The notes under the pieces were generated by a model. The model saw nothing but the letters and a program-made list of their open reading frames with translations. It was not told the origin of the DNA and made no database searches. Source: Sclerodactyla briareus (taxonomy: Eukaryota > Echinodermata > Holothuroidea > Dendrochirotida > Sclerodactylidae). From it: a DNA stretch of 64,000 nucleotides. A program made the translations under genes and the position numbers. This document shows, piece after piece, positions 34,633-47,391 of this stretch (positions are counted from its first letter, which is position 1; each line of letters opens with the position of its first letter). The DNA is taken from assembly GCA_026419785.1 (NCBI GenBank), contig JAODTK010005807.1:1-64000 (forward strand), written 5' to 3'.

Positions 34633-35210
34633 ATCTGTAATATACCGGTCTGTCGCTATAAGTTCCATGTTTGATGACGGTCACTGTTTCTCATGTTGGG
34701 TTAATTACCAGACACTCAGCAATGATCACATGGTGTAAGATGACAAGTTATCTGTAGTTACACCGACCTGTAGCTTATAAGTTCCATGTTTGATGGAAGT
34801 CACAGTTTCTAGCCATCATTTCCAACACCATTCATCTCTGTGGGGCACAGCCTCACTCCAGTGTATACAGCACTGACTGCTGGACTCATTATCGTTTATA
34901 TGATCGCTTGTTATGTGATTTTAAACCATTTCTGTGACCATATGGCCATTGTAGCCTATCAGTTTCATGTCTACTGGAGGTCACCACTTCCTGTGGGAAG
35001 CCCAATGCATGCTAGTTATTGTGTCCTGGTCATCTGTGATATGGGCCTAGTTCAACCGTTATTTCTGTAACCTAGACGGCGTAGCTTACTGTTCCATGTA
35101 CGATGAAGGTCACCGGTTCTCGGGTTACGTATATAAGGTCTAGTTTCTGTGTGGGGTGATGAAGCCCTTCTCCAGCGTACACAGTAAGTGCTCTGTATCA
35201 TCGGTCTTAA
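34633..35210 (+). repeat. Four spaced copies of a ~60-bp motif
   Basis: Copies near 34633, 34751, 34931 and 35063 share TCTGTAA/GTTA, then GTAGCTTATAAGTTCCATG, TTTGATG and GGTCAC.GTTTCT. A second module near 34840 (GTGGGGCACAGCCTCACTCC) recurs near 35152 in diverged form (GTGTGGGGTGATGAAGCCC), so the larger unit is about 300 bp. Confidence 0.65.
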
Positions 35211-36845
35211 TCATTTCAGGACGCGTTAGGCTTCCTCTCTACTTATAGAAAACAAAAATCAGACCCAAGTTATTTTTATGGTAGTGTATACAGTACGGGC
35301 CGAGCGGGGGAGGGGATCGAACCTATTCAAGGCCCCCCAGCAAGGAGCAGAACCTGGAATACTGCACCTATGTCCAGATGTGAAATCCTCCCCAGGTACA
35401 CAGGAATAAGCAATGCTCTTTGACGGTACCTCAATGTGGGGGTGGGGGTAATCACACGCAGACGGGCAAACTTGTGCAAATTGCCCACCCCATGTGTGTC
35501 CCTGCTTAAAATTGAGCCAACACGTGTTGAGTGAACGAATGGACCTGATTCCCTGGTTCAGGAATTCTGAACTAATGCAATTACACCTGCGCAGAGCGAA
35601 AACAGTGGGCTTTGGGTCATGTTAGCTTCAATGGATAAATTCTAATGTTCGGTATTGTAGAAGGTTTTTTCAAATTTTTCTGATACAACAATTCATGACC
35701 AAACCTCGTGACAACTTCTGCGGAATTATTTAGGGTTGCTCCCATCCATATCAACCTCCGTGTGCTACTGATGCTTGACATCCAATCACCTGGAATTGTA
35801 ATGGGCGGAATCCAATTTTTTGGATGGTCAATGAAACCCTGCGGACAATGTGTTGGTGCTATACGAATAGGGTATATTACCGAAGAGCAATAGCCCCTCT
35901 ATTTTTAGGGACACAGCTCCCTCATATGGTCTGCTTCAGCAGGATACACTGTCAAGGTTATCAGGTTTACAAAACAGGGTCAACATACAAACAATGTGTA
36001 TGATTCCTCTGAATACAGAAAATCTTATGTATTCCCAAACAGCACAAGTGTCCTCGAATTTTCGATTGGGCTTCATCTACAGGCTCTGTGACAGGTGGTG
36101 TTGGTGAAGTTGTGTGTGGCAGTCTCGGAACCTTCTGCTATTCTCCAGTTATGTTGGGTGGTCACCTGTCGGTCAGCCGCCTCTACAAACAGACTATAGG
36201 AATCAAGACATACAGGCACATCACCCACCATTGATCTTCTCAGGTCTGCACTCCAGCTACGCAAGTGTCCAGATACTCCTGGTGGTCATCTTGCGTGTCC
36301 ACATCCCACTCCTCCCCCCTGATTAAGTTCATTCCCTGAGAAAAGAGGAAATCAGATGGACAGTGGATTCGAAGGTGGCAATTTAAGATTGTCGAGATTG
36401 CAAAAAGTATCAAAAATCATATCAGTGGGGCTTTTCCAATGGCCAAATATGCTCAACAACCCAACAAGGCATTGTTGACCAAAGCCTAAAATCAATCAAT
36501 GAAACACACAACAATGAAAAAGATTCTCAAAAAGACAAATATGTTGCAATCCATGTTATAAGAAACATGAAGATGAATGTAACAGTTTCAAACCATCAAC
36601 TTCACACCAGGAGTCCATATTTGATTGACCATCGGGAAGAACAGACAAGCGGGAACAAATACAGGATGTACGTCTGGCAAAATGGGGAGGACCATTGTGT
36701 TTTATAATGGTGCAATGTTTGGGCTGCAGACCACAATAATGGAGGGGTACGTTGATAGGCCTACGTGAAATAATGAACCAGCTATAGCCGCCATAAATAC
36801 AAGCATGAAGCATCAGGAGTGTGTCTACATCCACGAGCCATGGAG
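35211..36845. other. Non-coding stretch, no gene seen
   Basis: No recognisable coding sequence. ATCGAACC in a G-rich context near 35316 is faintly tRNA-like but lacks an A box. Confidence 0.45.
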
Positions 36846-38215
36846 CCATGAAGTAGTCCAGGGTATCAGTGTTATACCAACATCAGGGCGAGCCATAACT
36901 AGTCCAGGGTAATCAGGCGTGTGTCCAACAATCCAGCCTGGAGCCATAAGTAGTCCCAAAGGGGTATCAGGAGGTCAACTCCACGGGGCGGATCATAACT
37001 ATCCAGGGTATCAGGATGTGTCCTAACACCAGCGGCGGAGCCATAATAGTCCAGGGTATCAGGAAGTGTGTCTAACATCCAAGCGGCGTAGCCATAGTGT
37101 CCCATGGTTAATCAGGAGTGTGTCTAACATTCAAGCCGCGATCCTAAGTAGCCGTGTATCAGGATGTGTCAACATCCAAGGGCGGAGCCAATACCTATTC
37201 CAGGGTATCAGGAGTGTGTTCTAACCCAAGCACCAGAGCCATACGTAGTCCAGGGTATCAGGGGTGTCTAACATCAGGGCGAGCCATAACTAGTCCCGTA
37301 ATCTGAGTGTGTCTACATCCAAATGGGGCAGCAGAGCCATAGTAGTCCAGGTAAATCAGGAGTGTGTGTCTACCATCCAAGGGGCGGATGCCAATAACTC
37401 AACTAGTCCAAGGGTATCAGAGTGTTGGTCCTAAACATCCGCAAGCAGAGCCATAACGAGTCCAGTGTATCAGGACTTTGTGTCTAACATCCAAGCGCAG
37501 AGCATAAATTAGTCAAGGGTATCAGGAGTGTGTCTAACATTCCAAGGGCGGAGCCATAACTCGTCCAGGGTATCAGGATTGTGTCAACCTCCAAGCAGGC
37601 AGAGCTAAGAGGTCCAGGGTAGCGGAAGTGTGTCCACAACATCCAGGGGTCGGAGCCAATACCTAGTCCAGGGTAATCAGGAGTGTGTCTAAACATATCC
37701 AAGGCGGAGGAGCCATAAGTAGTCCAGGGTAATCAGGAGTGTGTAACTAACATCCAAGATGCGGAGCCCTAAGAGTCCAGGTTATCAGAAGTGTCCCAAC
37801 ATCCAAGGGGCGGAGCCATAAAGTAGTGCCGGGTATCCAGGATGTGTCTAACATCCAAGCGCGAGCCATAAGTAGTCCAGGGTATTCAGAGTGTGTCTAC
37901 ATCCTAAGCGCGGAGCCCCATAAGTAGTCCCGGGTATCATGAGTGTTGTCTACACTATCCAAGGTGCGGAGCCATAAGTAGTCCAGGGTATCAGGAGTGG
38001 TGTCTAACATCCAAGTGGCGAGCCATAAGTCGTCCCCAGTAATCAGGAGTGTGTCTAAACTCAAGCGGCAGAGCCATATGTAGTCCAGGGTATCAGGAGT
38101 GTGTCTAACATTCAAGCGGCTAGTCCCCCCATAAGTTAGTCCAGGGTATCAGGATGTGTCTGATGTCCAAACCACGGAGCCATAAGTATTCCAGGGTATC
38201 ATGTCGATTGTTGCC
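36846..38215. repeat. 51-bp minisatellite, ~27 units
   Basis: The plus-strand unit is built from GTCCAGGGTATCAGGAGTG, TGTCTAACATCCAAG and CGGCGGAGCCATAAGTA. Units carry numerous single-base insertions and deletions, and a decayed tail runs to about 38330. The 51-bp consensus equals 17 codons and leaves two minus-strand frames open, one reading as TYGSAAWMLDTLLIPWT. Indels break these frames frequently. Array orientation is constant. Confidence 0.95.
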
Positions 38216-39297
38216 GCACGTCAAGAGCCAAGGTACTGGGGTGCACTTGATGTCTAAACTGCAAGCCTGAGTATATCAGGGTAACACATGTGTTTATGTC
38301 CAATCTGCACAGACATAGGTACTGCTAGCTAGACCAGTAGATTACCATGGAATCTGGAGAAACATTGACACTGAGACAGCATTGGGGCAATCAAAAAGCA
38401 CTGAACATTATGACACTTCGCCATCCCACTAGCCCGAGACCCCATTTAATTGCAATCCTGGTTTCTAGTGGTATTGGTTGAAACGGAAGGGCTGCAAGTG
38501 AAGTCAACCTACAATACCCCAACTCCTCTTTAGTGTGAGGCCTCCTCTAGATCATACAGCAAGCCATTGGGTGATGAGGCTGTCCAAAGAAAAGATAGCA
38601 CAAGAATCAGTTAACTAATCGACGGTCCTGATTTGTCTTGTTCCATATTGGGGTATAATCTCCTCACCTTATTTAAGACCAAGAGAAGAATAAGTACTGT
38701 GGGAGTCGTTGGGTCGAAATCCCCTTAAACCTTCCTGAGATAAGGTTAGCACCAAAATTCAAGAAAGGAACCTGAAACGCCTGCTGAATAACTGCTGCAG
38801 GGAATGAGAGACCAAACCTCTTCATAGCAAGTTATAGTGAGTTATCTTCGTGCGAATGGAAGCAAATTTTCACTTTTTTGAATCCTGCATAACACTAGAT
38901 CCTTTAACTGTGACTTCAGTGTTTTTAATGGTTGCCATTTACTTTATAAGCAAGGTTTGATAAAATATAATGAAAAATTTAATAAATATTTTCTTGGGCT
39001 TCCGGAAATTCCTTTTGTGCTGTTTTTTTTTGCATGGAAACCCTTCTGAAGACCCCTTCATTGGCAAATAAATCCCCCATGCTTGATTCATGCTCAGGAA
39101 GTTGATTCAATGGACCCCAACTCATTGAAGACTTGCCAATCAGCTGTAGGTCTCCGTCGTGTTTGAATGCCAAATACTGAGAATGTAGAAGGCAGCAGAG
39201 ATTTTTTCACATCTATCAAGTTTTCCTTACTCAACTGTAACTCTGACTGTCAAACTTCTGTAGATACCCGTAGTAAGTCTAGGTCTAAAAATGACTC
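38216..39297. other. Non-coding stretch, no gene seen
   Basis: Begins with the decayed tail of the 51-bp array; otherwise nothing recognised. Confidence 0.45.
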
Positions 39298-39327
39298 CTG
39301 CAAGCTAGCCTGCAGGCTAGCTTGCAG
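39298..39327. repeat. Perfect 30-bp palindrome
   Basis: The left arm CTGCAAGCTAGCCTG is followed with no spacer by its exact reverse complement CAGGCTAGCTTGCAG. It can extrude as a cruciform or fold as a hairpin in RNA. Shorter GCTAG-containing pieces continue on the right (GAGCTAGAGCC) and near 39505. Confidence 0.95.
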
Positions 39328-40379
39328 AGCTAGAGCCAGGCTATGCTGTCAGCCATCCTAAGCAAGCATCCCGAATGGGTTGTCTTCTTACAAATATAAA
39401 GTTTCAGCTGATGTCGTAGTTTGATTGTCCAACTAGGCTATGGCCTGGATTGGGTCATAACTAGAATCCTTCACACCTACTGGCTCAGAATGGACCTAGG
39501 CCCTGCTGGCTAGCCTAGCCTATGCTATGAACTCTTTATAACACCCCTTTGGGTCTTTAGCGAGGAAGGTTTGTACAAGGCTTATAGTACTTTTAAAAGC
39601 ATTGGCCGTGGGCATGGCCGTGTCGCAGCTCTGGTTTTAAGACCTGGACCTACAGTATGTCTTCAAGTAGCCTAATACACAAAAGCCAAACTTAAAACCC
39701 GTAATAGTAGGTAACTTGATAATTATCACCCCGGCCAAGTTTACAAAGTCCATAATAATCTAGCTAAGCATGATGAGAAAACTGTCAGTCACGGCCTTGG
39801 CCTAAAAGTTTGGCCGCTCTTCAATAGTCCAGTAGGCTAGTAATGATAAGTGGGAGGAGCATGCTATACAACAACCTCCCCCCCCCCCAAAAACTGTCAT
39901 TGCAACAAACCGGGAAAACCACAGTTTTTAGTATAAACGCTTGCCTTTAGCATGGCAAAAAAAACATTAGGAGGCACCCACATCCCCTGTAAACATAAAT
40001 TATGGAACATGAATTGATTTAAATGTTTTGGTATAATAACTGGGTATGTAGGCCTATGCTGAACTTATTTATAAACTAAAAATACGGAAGTGGCATAGGG
40101 ATGCAGGAACCGGTGGTCTTCACAGTCTCGAGAATCTGAAACAAAATAAACCCAGTAGAAATTCCAGAGTGGGTTATCGACACTCAGACAGTCAGACATG
40201 GAAGTAACAGCCGAAAGGGCTGAACATATAACAGATTTGCTGAAATATCACTGCCATCAAATTCCCATGGCAAATTAGATAATGACCAATAATTTTGTTT
40301 TGCACACCAACTATCCTCCATCAAATGTCCTTTAAGAGCATTTTGGAGTATGAAGATGAAGATAATATCAGTGGCTGAA
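39328..40379. other. Non-coding stretch, no gene seen
   Basis: Nothing recognised apart from a C-run near 39878-39888. Confidence 0.45.
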
Positions 40380-40510
40380 GGACACAAGTCGGGTTCTCGG
40401 GCTCGGACGGTCTCGAGTCCTTTTTTTCAGGGTCTCGATCGGACTCGAAGTTCAATGAATCGGGATCGACCCAAAGGGCCGGTCCGCGTCTTGGTCCGAG
40501 TCCTTTATTT
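40380..40510 (-). repeat. ACTCGG-rich dispersed repeat, copy 3
   Basis: GGCTCGGACGGTCTCGAGTCC near 40400 and GTCTTGGTCCGAGTCC near 40488. Read on the minus strand the right edge becomes AAAGGACTCGGACCAAGAC, matching the left edges of the other blocks, so this copy appears inverted relative to the block at 41728. Confidence 0.55.
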
Positions 40511-41727
40511 TTACAAATACAGAACTGATTTTTACGATCATACAATTAGACAATCATAATAATACGCACGACGCTCTACCAAAAAGTAGCCCAAACTGTT
40601 CCACGTCTTCCGATGCCGATGTCTAAATCAGAAGGGAAAATACATCCTTCTCACACGCTCGCATGGTTTACGGTCAATTAATCAACTATGAGATAACAGA
40701 TACATGCTTTAACGAAAAACTATACATGGTGCCGAAAAGTTTGCTAGTTAGAAAAAACTGTTTACATTATAAATTAGCAGGACAAATAATTCCATAATTT
40801 TTGAAGCGGAATCAAATGATGTGATACTGCTAACCAACCGAACGTTACAGCATTATTCCTGTTGATAATGATTACATAACACGAAAGGTAACCACAACCT
40901 GGAAATACTGTTTCGGGAAGATTTATAGACTATAGCCTAGCTCCTCACCTCAACTTGTGCCACTTGTGCCAATGTATGTTAGGATATGTTCTTAACCCTA
41001 TGCTTCTCATATTCTTTATCGTAACTGGCAGTGGGTATTCTACTTTCTGCCTACATGCCTGGTGAATCCAATGTGAATAGAATCATGACGGAGTTACCGG
41101 CAGGCGTGTATTCTCTATAATTCTGGGGTGCAATGATTTTGCCCCCGCGAACATTGCCGAACATTCGATATCTCTGATGATATGCGGGCAGTCATTTTTA
41201 TTTCATGTGGCAGCCATATATAACCATATAAGTACCGGTAAGTGAATAGAGAATGTATGTGAATTAAAAAAAGATGATTCAACAGGGAGTGGAGGAATGG
41301 GTTTTCAATGGATGAAGAAGCTCCCATAAAAACAAGTAGATGAATGTGGAAGAGGCAATTAATTCTCTATGCTTTTTTCAATGATGTGAAGCATGGCAAT
41401 CGATATTTACAATTTGATTTTCAAATTCAGTCATAGTTTTCATTGGCATGTGGCCTGTACGCTCCAGGGAGTCCAGGCCTCCAAGACAACTCATGCACCT
41501 AGAGTATAGTCATTATTGCCAAGTACATCTCAGCTATCAGTGAGAGTAAAATCATTAGACCTCTGATATTCGGCATGAGGTATATGACAGCCCAGCTACG
41601 GCTTTTAAGTTCTTGTTATGTCAGAATGTCGATCAGTAGCTGTGCATTCAAAATGCCTGATATATCGCAATATTTGTTAAGTTTTGACCTAAAATTTGTA
41701 AAATTGTACAGGTCAAATTTGCATAAG
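40511..41727. other. Non-coding stretch between two ACTCGG blocks
   Basis: AT-rich, with no gene recognised. It may be the interior of a non-autonomous element if the flanking blocks are inverted termini. Confidence 0.35.
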
Positions 41728-41835
41728 GAACTCGAGACTCGGCACTGTGACTCGGACTCGGACTCGGAAGCCGATTGACTCGGATCGAACTGAAGAATCG
41801 GACTCGGATTGAAAGGAATCGACTCCAGCACTGAT
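41728..41835 (+). repeat. ACTCGG-rich dispersed repeat, copy 4
   Basis: AAGGAACTCGAGACTCGG is followed by three back-to-back GACTCG units near 41749-41766, then further GACTCGGAT motifs to about 41835. Confidence 0.6.
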
Positions 41836-42359
41836 ATATATAATAATCCATTGTGCATGATGCATAATTTGCTATTCCGGTTATGGAAACCAGCACGTTA
41901 ATTTCCAGCCAACATGATTTTTGTACGGGATTTGTGGGGCAGAAGGGGCCCGTAGCGTGGTGAAGGAACCCATATAGGAGAGGGTCCACTCTGAATAAAC
42001 CGCCCAGGCACCCTTTTTGGGGGTATCTTTGGATAGGTAGAGCCTTGTAGCCTTGGTTGGCATTCTACCTAACGGTCTTGTGGCACATTATTCCACCAGA
42101 TCCCATTGCATGTGTGTCCCTTGGTTTGGTCAAAGGCTAGGTCTCCTGCAACTGACTTTCTTGGGTGTTGCACGTCAGGGAAGAGAATTCGGTTCGTAGA
42201 GAGTCCGCCTCAACTCTCGATGACAGTAAATGGCCAAGTTCACGGAAGGAAACCGATACCAGCCCCCCAGGTTTTGTTTGGAGGGGTGCCGGCAAGGTAG
42301 GGTGAAGTGTTAGATTGTAAGCACCACCCGATCGTCATTCCGCTATTGGCATCAGAAGG
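41836..42359. other. Possible 5' part of LINE-A
   Basis: GC rises from about 42100. The plus frame at 42106-42300 has no diagnostic motif but lies directly upstream of LINE-A and may be its 5' untranslated or N-terminal region. Confidence 0.3.
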
Positions 42360-45345
42360 ACTTTCAGAGTTAGTGCACTTGAACATAGGTATGATAGGTC
42401 TAGGGGCGAGGGAGTGGAAACATTAGCCAGGAGAAGGATTGACCTTGTAGCCGAATGAAGTAAGGTGGAGAGGTGCTTCAGCTTAGAATGTTAACGGTAA
42501 AGACTGCAAGTAGAAGTTCTTCTGGGTAGGTAACAGTAGTGGAGCGGCGGTAGGGCTTTTGTGTAGCAGAGGAAGGTGGATAGAGAAAGTTGTAGAAGTT
42601 TACTCGTTTTAGCGATAGAATTGAGGTTATTAAGTCAAGTTGCAGGAACAGGATCGTTTCTCAGTTACGCCCCCGAAGCGGTCTCTGAGCAGTGAGTATG
42701 CGTTTTATGATGACTTTCTGTCTGTGGTCTAGTTGGGTGACAAGGAGCTTGTCCTAGTTGCTGGCGACTTAACTGTGGAAAAAACTGAAGAGATGGTTAT
42801 CGAAGCGTTGAATGGGGGTTTCGGTATGGGAACGGAATCCTGAGGTGAGAGAGGATTTGAGAGTTTTGTGATGCTACAAACTCAAGGTCTATGCGAATAC
42901 GTAATTTAGGATAAATTAGGTGACAGTAGATTGGTTACTTACCAGTCGGGAAACTCTAGTAGTCAAATTGATTATATTCTGGTCAGAACGCTCCTAGGGA
43001 AATTTGTTAAGGAATAGACAGATAGCCGGTGAGAGTGTGTTTGTACTAGCTCAAATAGGTAGTGGATCTGTGAACCGTCCGACAAGTATGTAATTAATGG
43101 CAAGAGGACACCAAATAGCTAGAAGGAAAGTTTGGAAGCTCAGGAGGACCTTGACGAGAGAAGAGTGCAGAAGCAGCTGTTGAACAAGGTTCGGAGTTCA
43201 GTCAATGATTGTAATGTTGACGATTAGTGGTCTGCCCTGAAAAGATGTATCTTACAGGATCTTGATAGGTGTGTGGTGTGGACTAAAGGCTGGGCGCGTC
43301 GCCACAAAAACCTGATGGTGGAACAAATGGATGTAGATCGTGCTATCAAGAAGAAAAGGAGGCTATGGAAAGAATGGAACCAGGGAGGTAGTAGAGAACA
43401 TTACGCAAAGGGCAAGGAATGCAAAATCAAAGGTGGATGAAGCTAAGGAAGCAGAATTGGTAGCTTTAGACATCAGGACCCGCGATGATTGAGGAGGTGA
43501 GTTTCAAGATCGCTGAGAGCATTGAATTTACTAAGACAAATCGGGATGTTGTAGGGGTTGGGCATGTTAGAGACGATAACGGTGAGTTACCTCTTGATGA
43601 CAGCGCAAAGAGAGAGGCTTGGAGGGGTACGATCGCCCGCTTACTGAATGCAGGCCCCCCCCGTGTCGCGTGAGACGATGATATATAGCCTCTGTCATGC
43701 AGACCCCATCCAGGGACCAGTTGTGAAGATAGAGAATAGCTGGTTGAACAGGCTGTAGCTCGCATTAAGTGTGGGCATAGGCCGCTGGTCCATCAGGTGT
43801 GACCTGCAGAGATGTGAGGGGCCTTGGTGATAGAGGGTGTTACAACTTAGTACCACTTAATTAAATACAATAGTGAGGCAGGGCAAAGTCCCCAGTGACT
43901 GGGAGCTTAGCTCATATCATAACTGTTACAAGGGTAAAGGTGATGCTTTGAAAGAGGTAACACCGAGGTTGGAAACGCTGGATCAGTACATTGAAGTTAC
44001 AGAGGAGTGCTGATAAAACTAATAGAGACAGGGTACATATTGACGACATGCAGGTTTGCTTTATGCAGGTGGAAGGTAACTATTGACGCATTTTTTTAGT
44101 CAGGCCAGTTCAAGAGAAAGTACATAATTGTAAGAACAAGAAGTTCGACAGGTCCCAGGGAGGTGATTGGTGGGCAAATGCATAGAGTAGGTGTTGAGGA
44201 ATGGCTTGTCTCAGTTGTTGGGTCTTTGTATGAGAAGGCTTAGAAGCTGTGTGTTAGTGTTAAGAGTCTTCAACAGGACAATTTTGCTGTGAAGGTGGCG
44301 TACACCAATGTCCAGGCTGAGCCTTTTGTTGTTCATCATGGTTGTTGAAGCTTGTCCAGTTGAATTTAGAGTGGTTGCCCTGGGGATTCTGTACGCAGAT
44401 GATTTGTGCTGATCACCGAGAGAGTATGATATGGGGGAGTACGGTGGAAATTTGCGAGATGGATTAACATGAAGAAGACTGAAGTTACGGTCAGCAGTCC
44501 TGACGGTGCCCCAGACATTAGATCTGGCAATTGGTTCCGTTCTATTTGTAGTAAGGGTGTTGGCTGCAGTATTATTCTCTTTCTTGCAAACAATGGAACG
44601 CGGGTGCATAAGAGGTGCGCATTGTCAGTGGCAGGTTTGAAGGCTGTTTTCGATTTTAGGTGTTTGAAAGTGTACGGTTTAAGTAGAGTAGCCAGAAGTA
44701 TTGGTTATAAGGTGAGGATAACTGGAGTCAGTGGATAAGTTTGTTATGTAGGGTGGTATGCTTAGTGCGGCAGGTGGGGCAGCGTTCAGTTAGTGGCGTT
44801 AGGAAAGAATGGTTGGGAGAAGTTCAGAGAGCTTTTGCCATTGCTCATTTGGGTTCTAGAGGGATTTTCAGATATGAAAGGGGAGGATTTGCAGGCTTGT
44901 GTAAGGAGTGTAATGCTCTATGGCAGGGAGACCAGGGGAAGTACAAAACAGACAACTGATAAGAATGGACCAGCAATGATATGAGAATGATCAGAGGGAT
45001 GTGCGGCGTGCCCTTTTTTGAAAGGGGGGGGGATAGGAATACTTCGATGAGCTGAGAGTACGTGGCGTCTGCAAAATTAGCGAGGTGTCAGCCTTCATTA
45101 TTGAGGTGGTTTGGCCATGTCGAAAGATGATACTGTAGAGAGTCTAGGGAGATGCAGGGGGGTGAGCTGGCCGGCGTGGCCAGAGGTAGGCCCCGGAAGA
45201 CCTGGGATGAGGTTATTCGTATAGTGATCTTGTAGCAGTAGTAGGTAGAGACCGTCTCTTGCACAGAATAGGGTAGAGTGGAAGCGGGGCTGTGCCAGTC
45301 GGAGGGAGACCTCCCTTCTAACCCATGCTGGAATGGAACGATTGT
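42360..45345 (+). mobile_element. LINE-A: near full-length non-LTR retrotransposon, decayed
   Basis: Plus strand, many frame changes and stops, but the order of domains is complete. An apurinic-type endonuclease has EVRWRGASA near 42457 and later SGNSSSQIDYILVRT near 42948. A spacer region includes VRDDNGELPLD near 43567. The reverse transcriptase begins with VPSDWELSSYHNCYKGKGDA (near 43890) and VHIDDMQV (near 44034), continues with VEEWLVSVVGSLYEKA near 44193, and has the catalytic YADDL at 44392-44406. A Cys/His module follows, CSKGVGC then HKRC, at about 44548-44620. The C-terminal part includes RGRPRKTWDEV near 45183, and the element ends near ACCCATGCTGG at 45318. This architecture, with a Cys/His module after the RT, is known from LINEs of cnidarians and other marine invertebrates. 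I do not assign a clade. Not functional as read. Confidence 0.85.
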
Positions 45346-47391
45346 AGGATAAAACTGTCCATGATGATTTTGAGTTGTGTGCCTAGATTCCGCTCCTTAT
45401 TGTTAAACATGTCTTATATACCAATATGTCAGCAGCTAGTAAAAACCTTAGTCTTGATTATACCTGGCTTGTTTGATGTCCATGTTTTCAAACTTGAATT
45501 TGAACAATGGAACACAATAGTCAATACTTCAGAAAACATGTGTGGGCTATGGACAGCTGTCCAAGAATAATCATGGAGTTGTTCCGAAGCATATTCCAGA
45601 TTCGGATAAATGCTAACGAGTACTGTTACATGGGAAAAGGCCTACCATGCAATTGTTTCCCTCTTTTAGTTTGGGCTGCCAACCTATTTTGTTGTTACGT
45701 CCCACGAGTGTTGGCCAGTATTGTTCGGGTTCAAGGGGGGGGGGGGGTTACTCAATAACCATAGTCCAGTCTACGACTGGTAATCAGGAGTTTAGGCTAG
45801 GGTGCTGTGAGGGAAGGAAGGACGCTGGCCTAGTTGAGCTACTTCCCAGTGGATAAAAATTAGAAAAAAAAGATTTGTCACGATTAAGATGTAAAAAAAT
45901 ATCGGAGGAGACAACATTAGTAACTTGGAGAGATGAGAATATGCTAAGGAACCAGAAGAAAGATAATTGAGATTACAAAGTTTTTCCCAATATATAGGCT
46001 ACGTATGAAATTCATTTCAGGGGGCACTTTGTGGACCAGTCAATGGAGCAACAAAAACATGCCAGAAAATCACGATTATTTTCCTATTTGTTGGGTGTAT
46101 TGACCACCGACTCCAGATAACTTATAGGTGTTCTTGTATTCTAGTTCCACATGAAAAATTGCAGGAATCCTGATTCAACATCTGTGATTTTTTCCACTCA
46201 AAAAAGATTTATTTGTTTTTAGGCCCGATATGGTTCCATGGAGGCTAGGCCTACAGTTATCAATAGAATGTGGTGAGTTACGGAGATAGAAAACCCGCCC
46301 CCATTTGCGATGAAAAATCCCATTTCATTGAATCTGGCATATTAGGTTAGAGTCGAATACTAAGAACAAAATATCTGAATTGGTGGGACACACGCACAAA
46401 TGGGGGGAAATATCACATTTTCTGGCTTGCTCATGATGCTAACACAAAAGTGCCCTAGACCTAGGCCCTAGGAATTCATGGATGCGGCGTTTTACGTCAG
46501 GGCGATTTACGCACTGTGGCTTAAAGTCATTTGTTGCACACTGACGGGCTAAGCCTAAACTTTTAATTCGGATACTCAAATCACGTTTTGTATGGCGTGT
46601 TGCAAAATTTGCACGTTCTACAAAATATGATGAAAAAAAGCATCTCAGCTGTTATGTGAACTAGGGGAAATGAACATAAAAGGCATGTTGAAAAGTTTGA
46701 AAAAGAGTAAGTCCCATTGAGTTTGTACAGAGATTTACACCCATTGACGTTCCTGTGGCCGGGTGTGCGTGATATTTGGCTATCGTGACGTACGTCGTTA
46801 GGTGTACTCGGATCATGAAGTATGCAAAGTGAGTTGCACGTTGCTTATAGGCAACATGCTAAACACAAAACTGCCTCTGAAGTAACCAAGAGCTAAAAAC
46901 GGCACCCCAAAACCAACAACGATACGCACTTTATCGTATGTATAACGTCAGTATGTATGCCAATGCGGTGAACGCACTGACAAAGGGCAATCAATGAATT
47001 GAATATCGCAGAACTAAGCCCTAACGTTGGCTTATAGATTACTAGATCTCCCGCGCGCAGGTCGGTCTTGGATAGATCCGCGGGTTACTACTTTTACTCC
47101 CCTATCTGGAGAAGCGTTATTCGGAAATGAGCCAGCGAGGCTTCGACTGAGCTTCGAAAAATACCTATTTCAACGTTAAGTACTGGCAGCATTTCAGAAG
47201 GAGCAGGGCTGTCGGGGAGCGGAAGGAAGATCCACGCTAGCTAGCATCGTATAAAAGTTGTAAACAGATGAAGTGGAAGTGAGCAACACATTCAGACACT
47301 ACATTATTACGTCGATAAGCCAGGCGTCACACCGGGCTCAGGTACGGCATTCCCTTATAGTCGTGGGCCAAGGGTTGGCGCCCAGGCCCGA
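45346..47391. other. Non-coding stretch, no gene seen
   Basis: Contains a G-run at about 45737-45748. No coding region or repeat was recognised. Confidence 0.45.
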
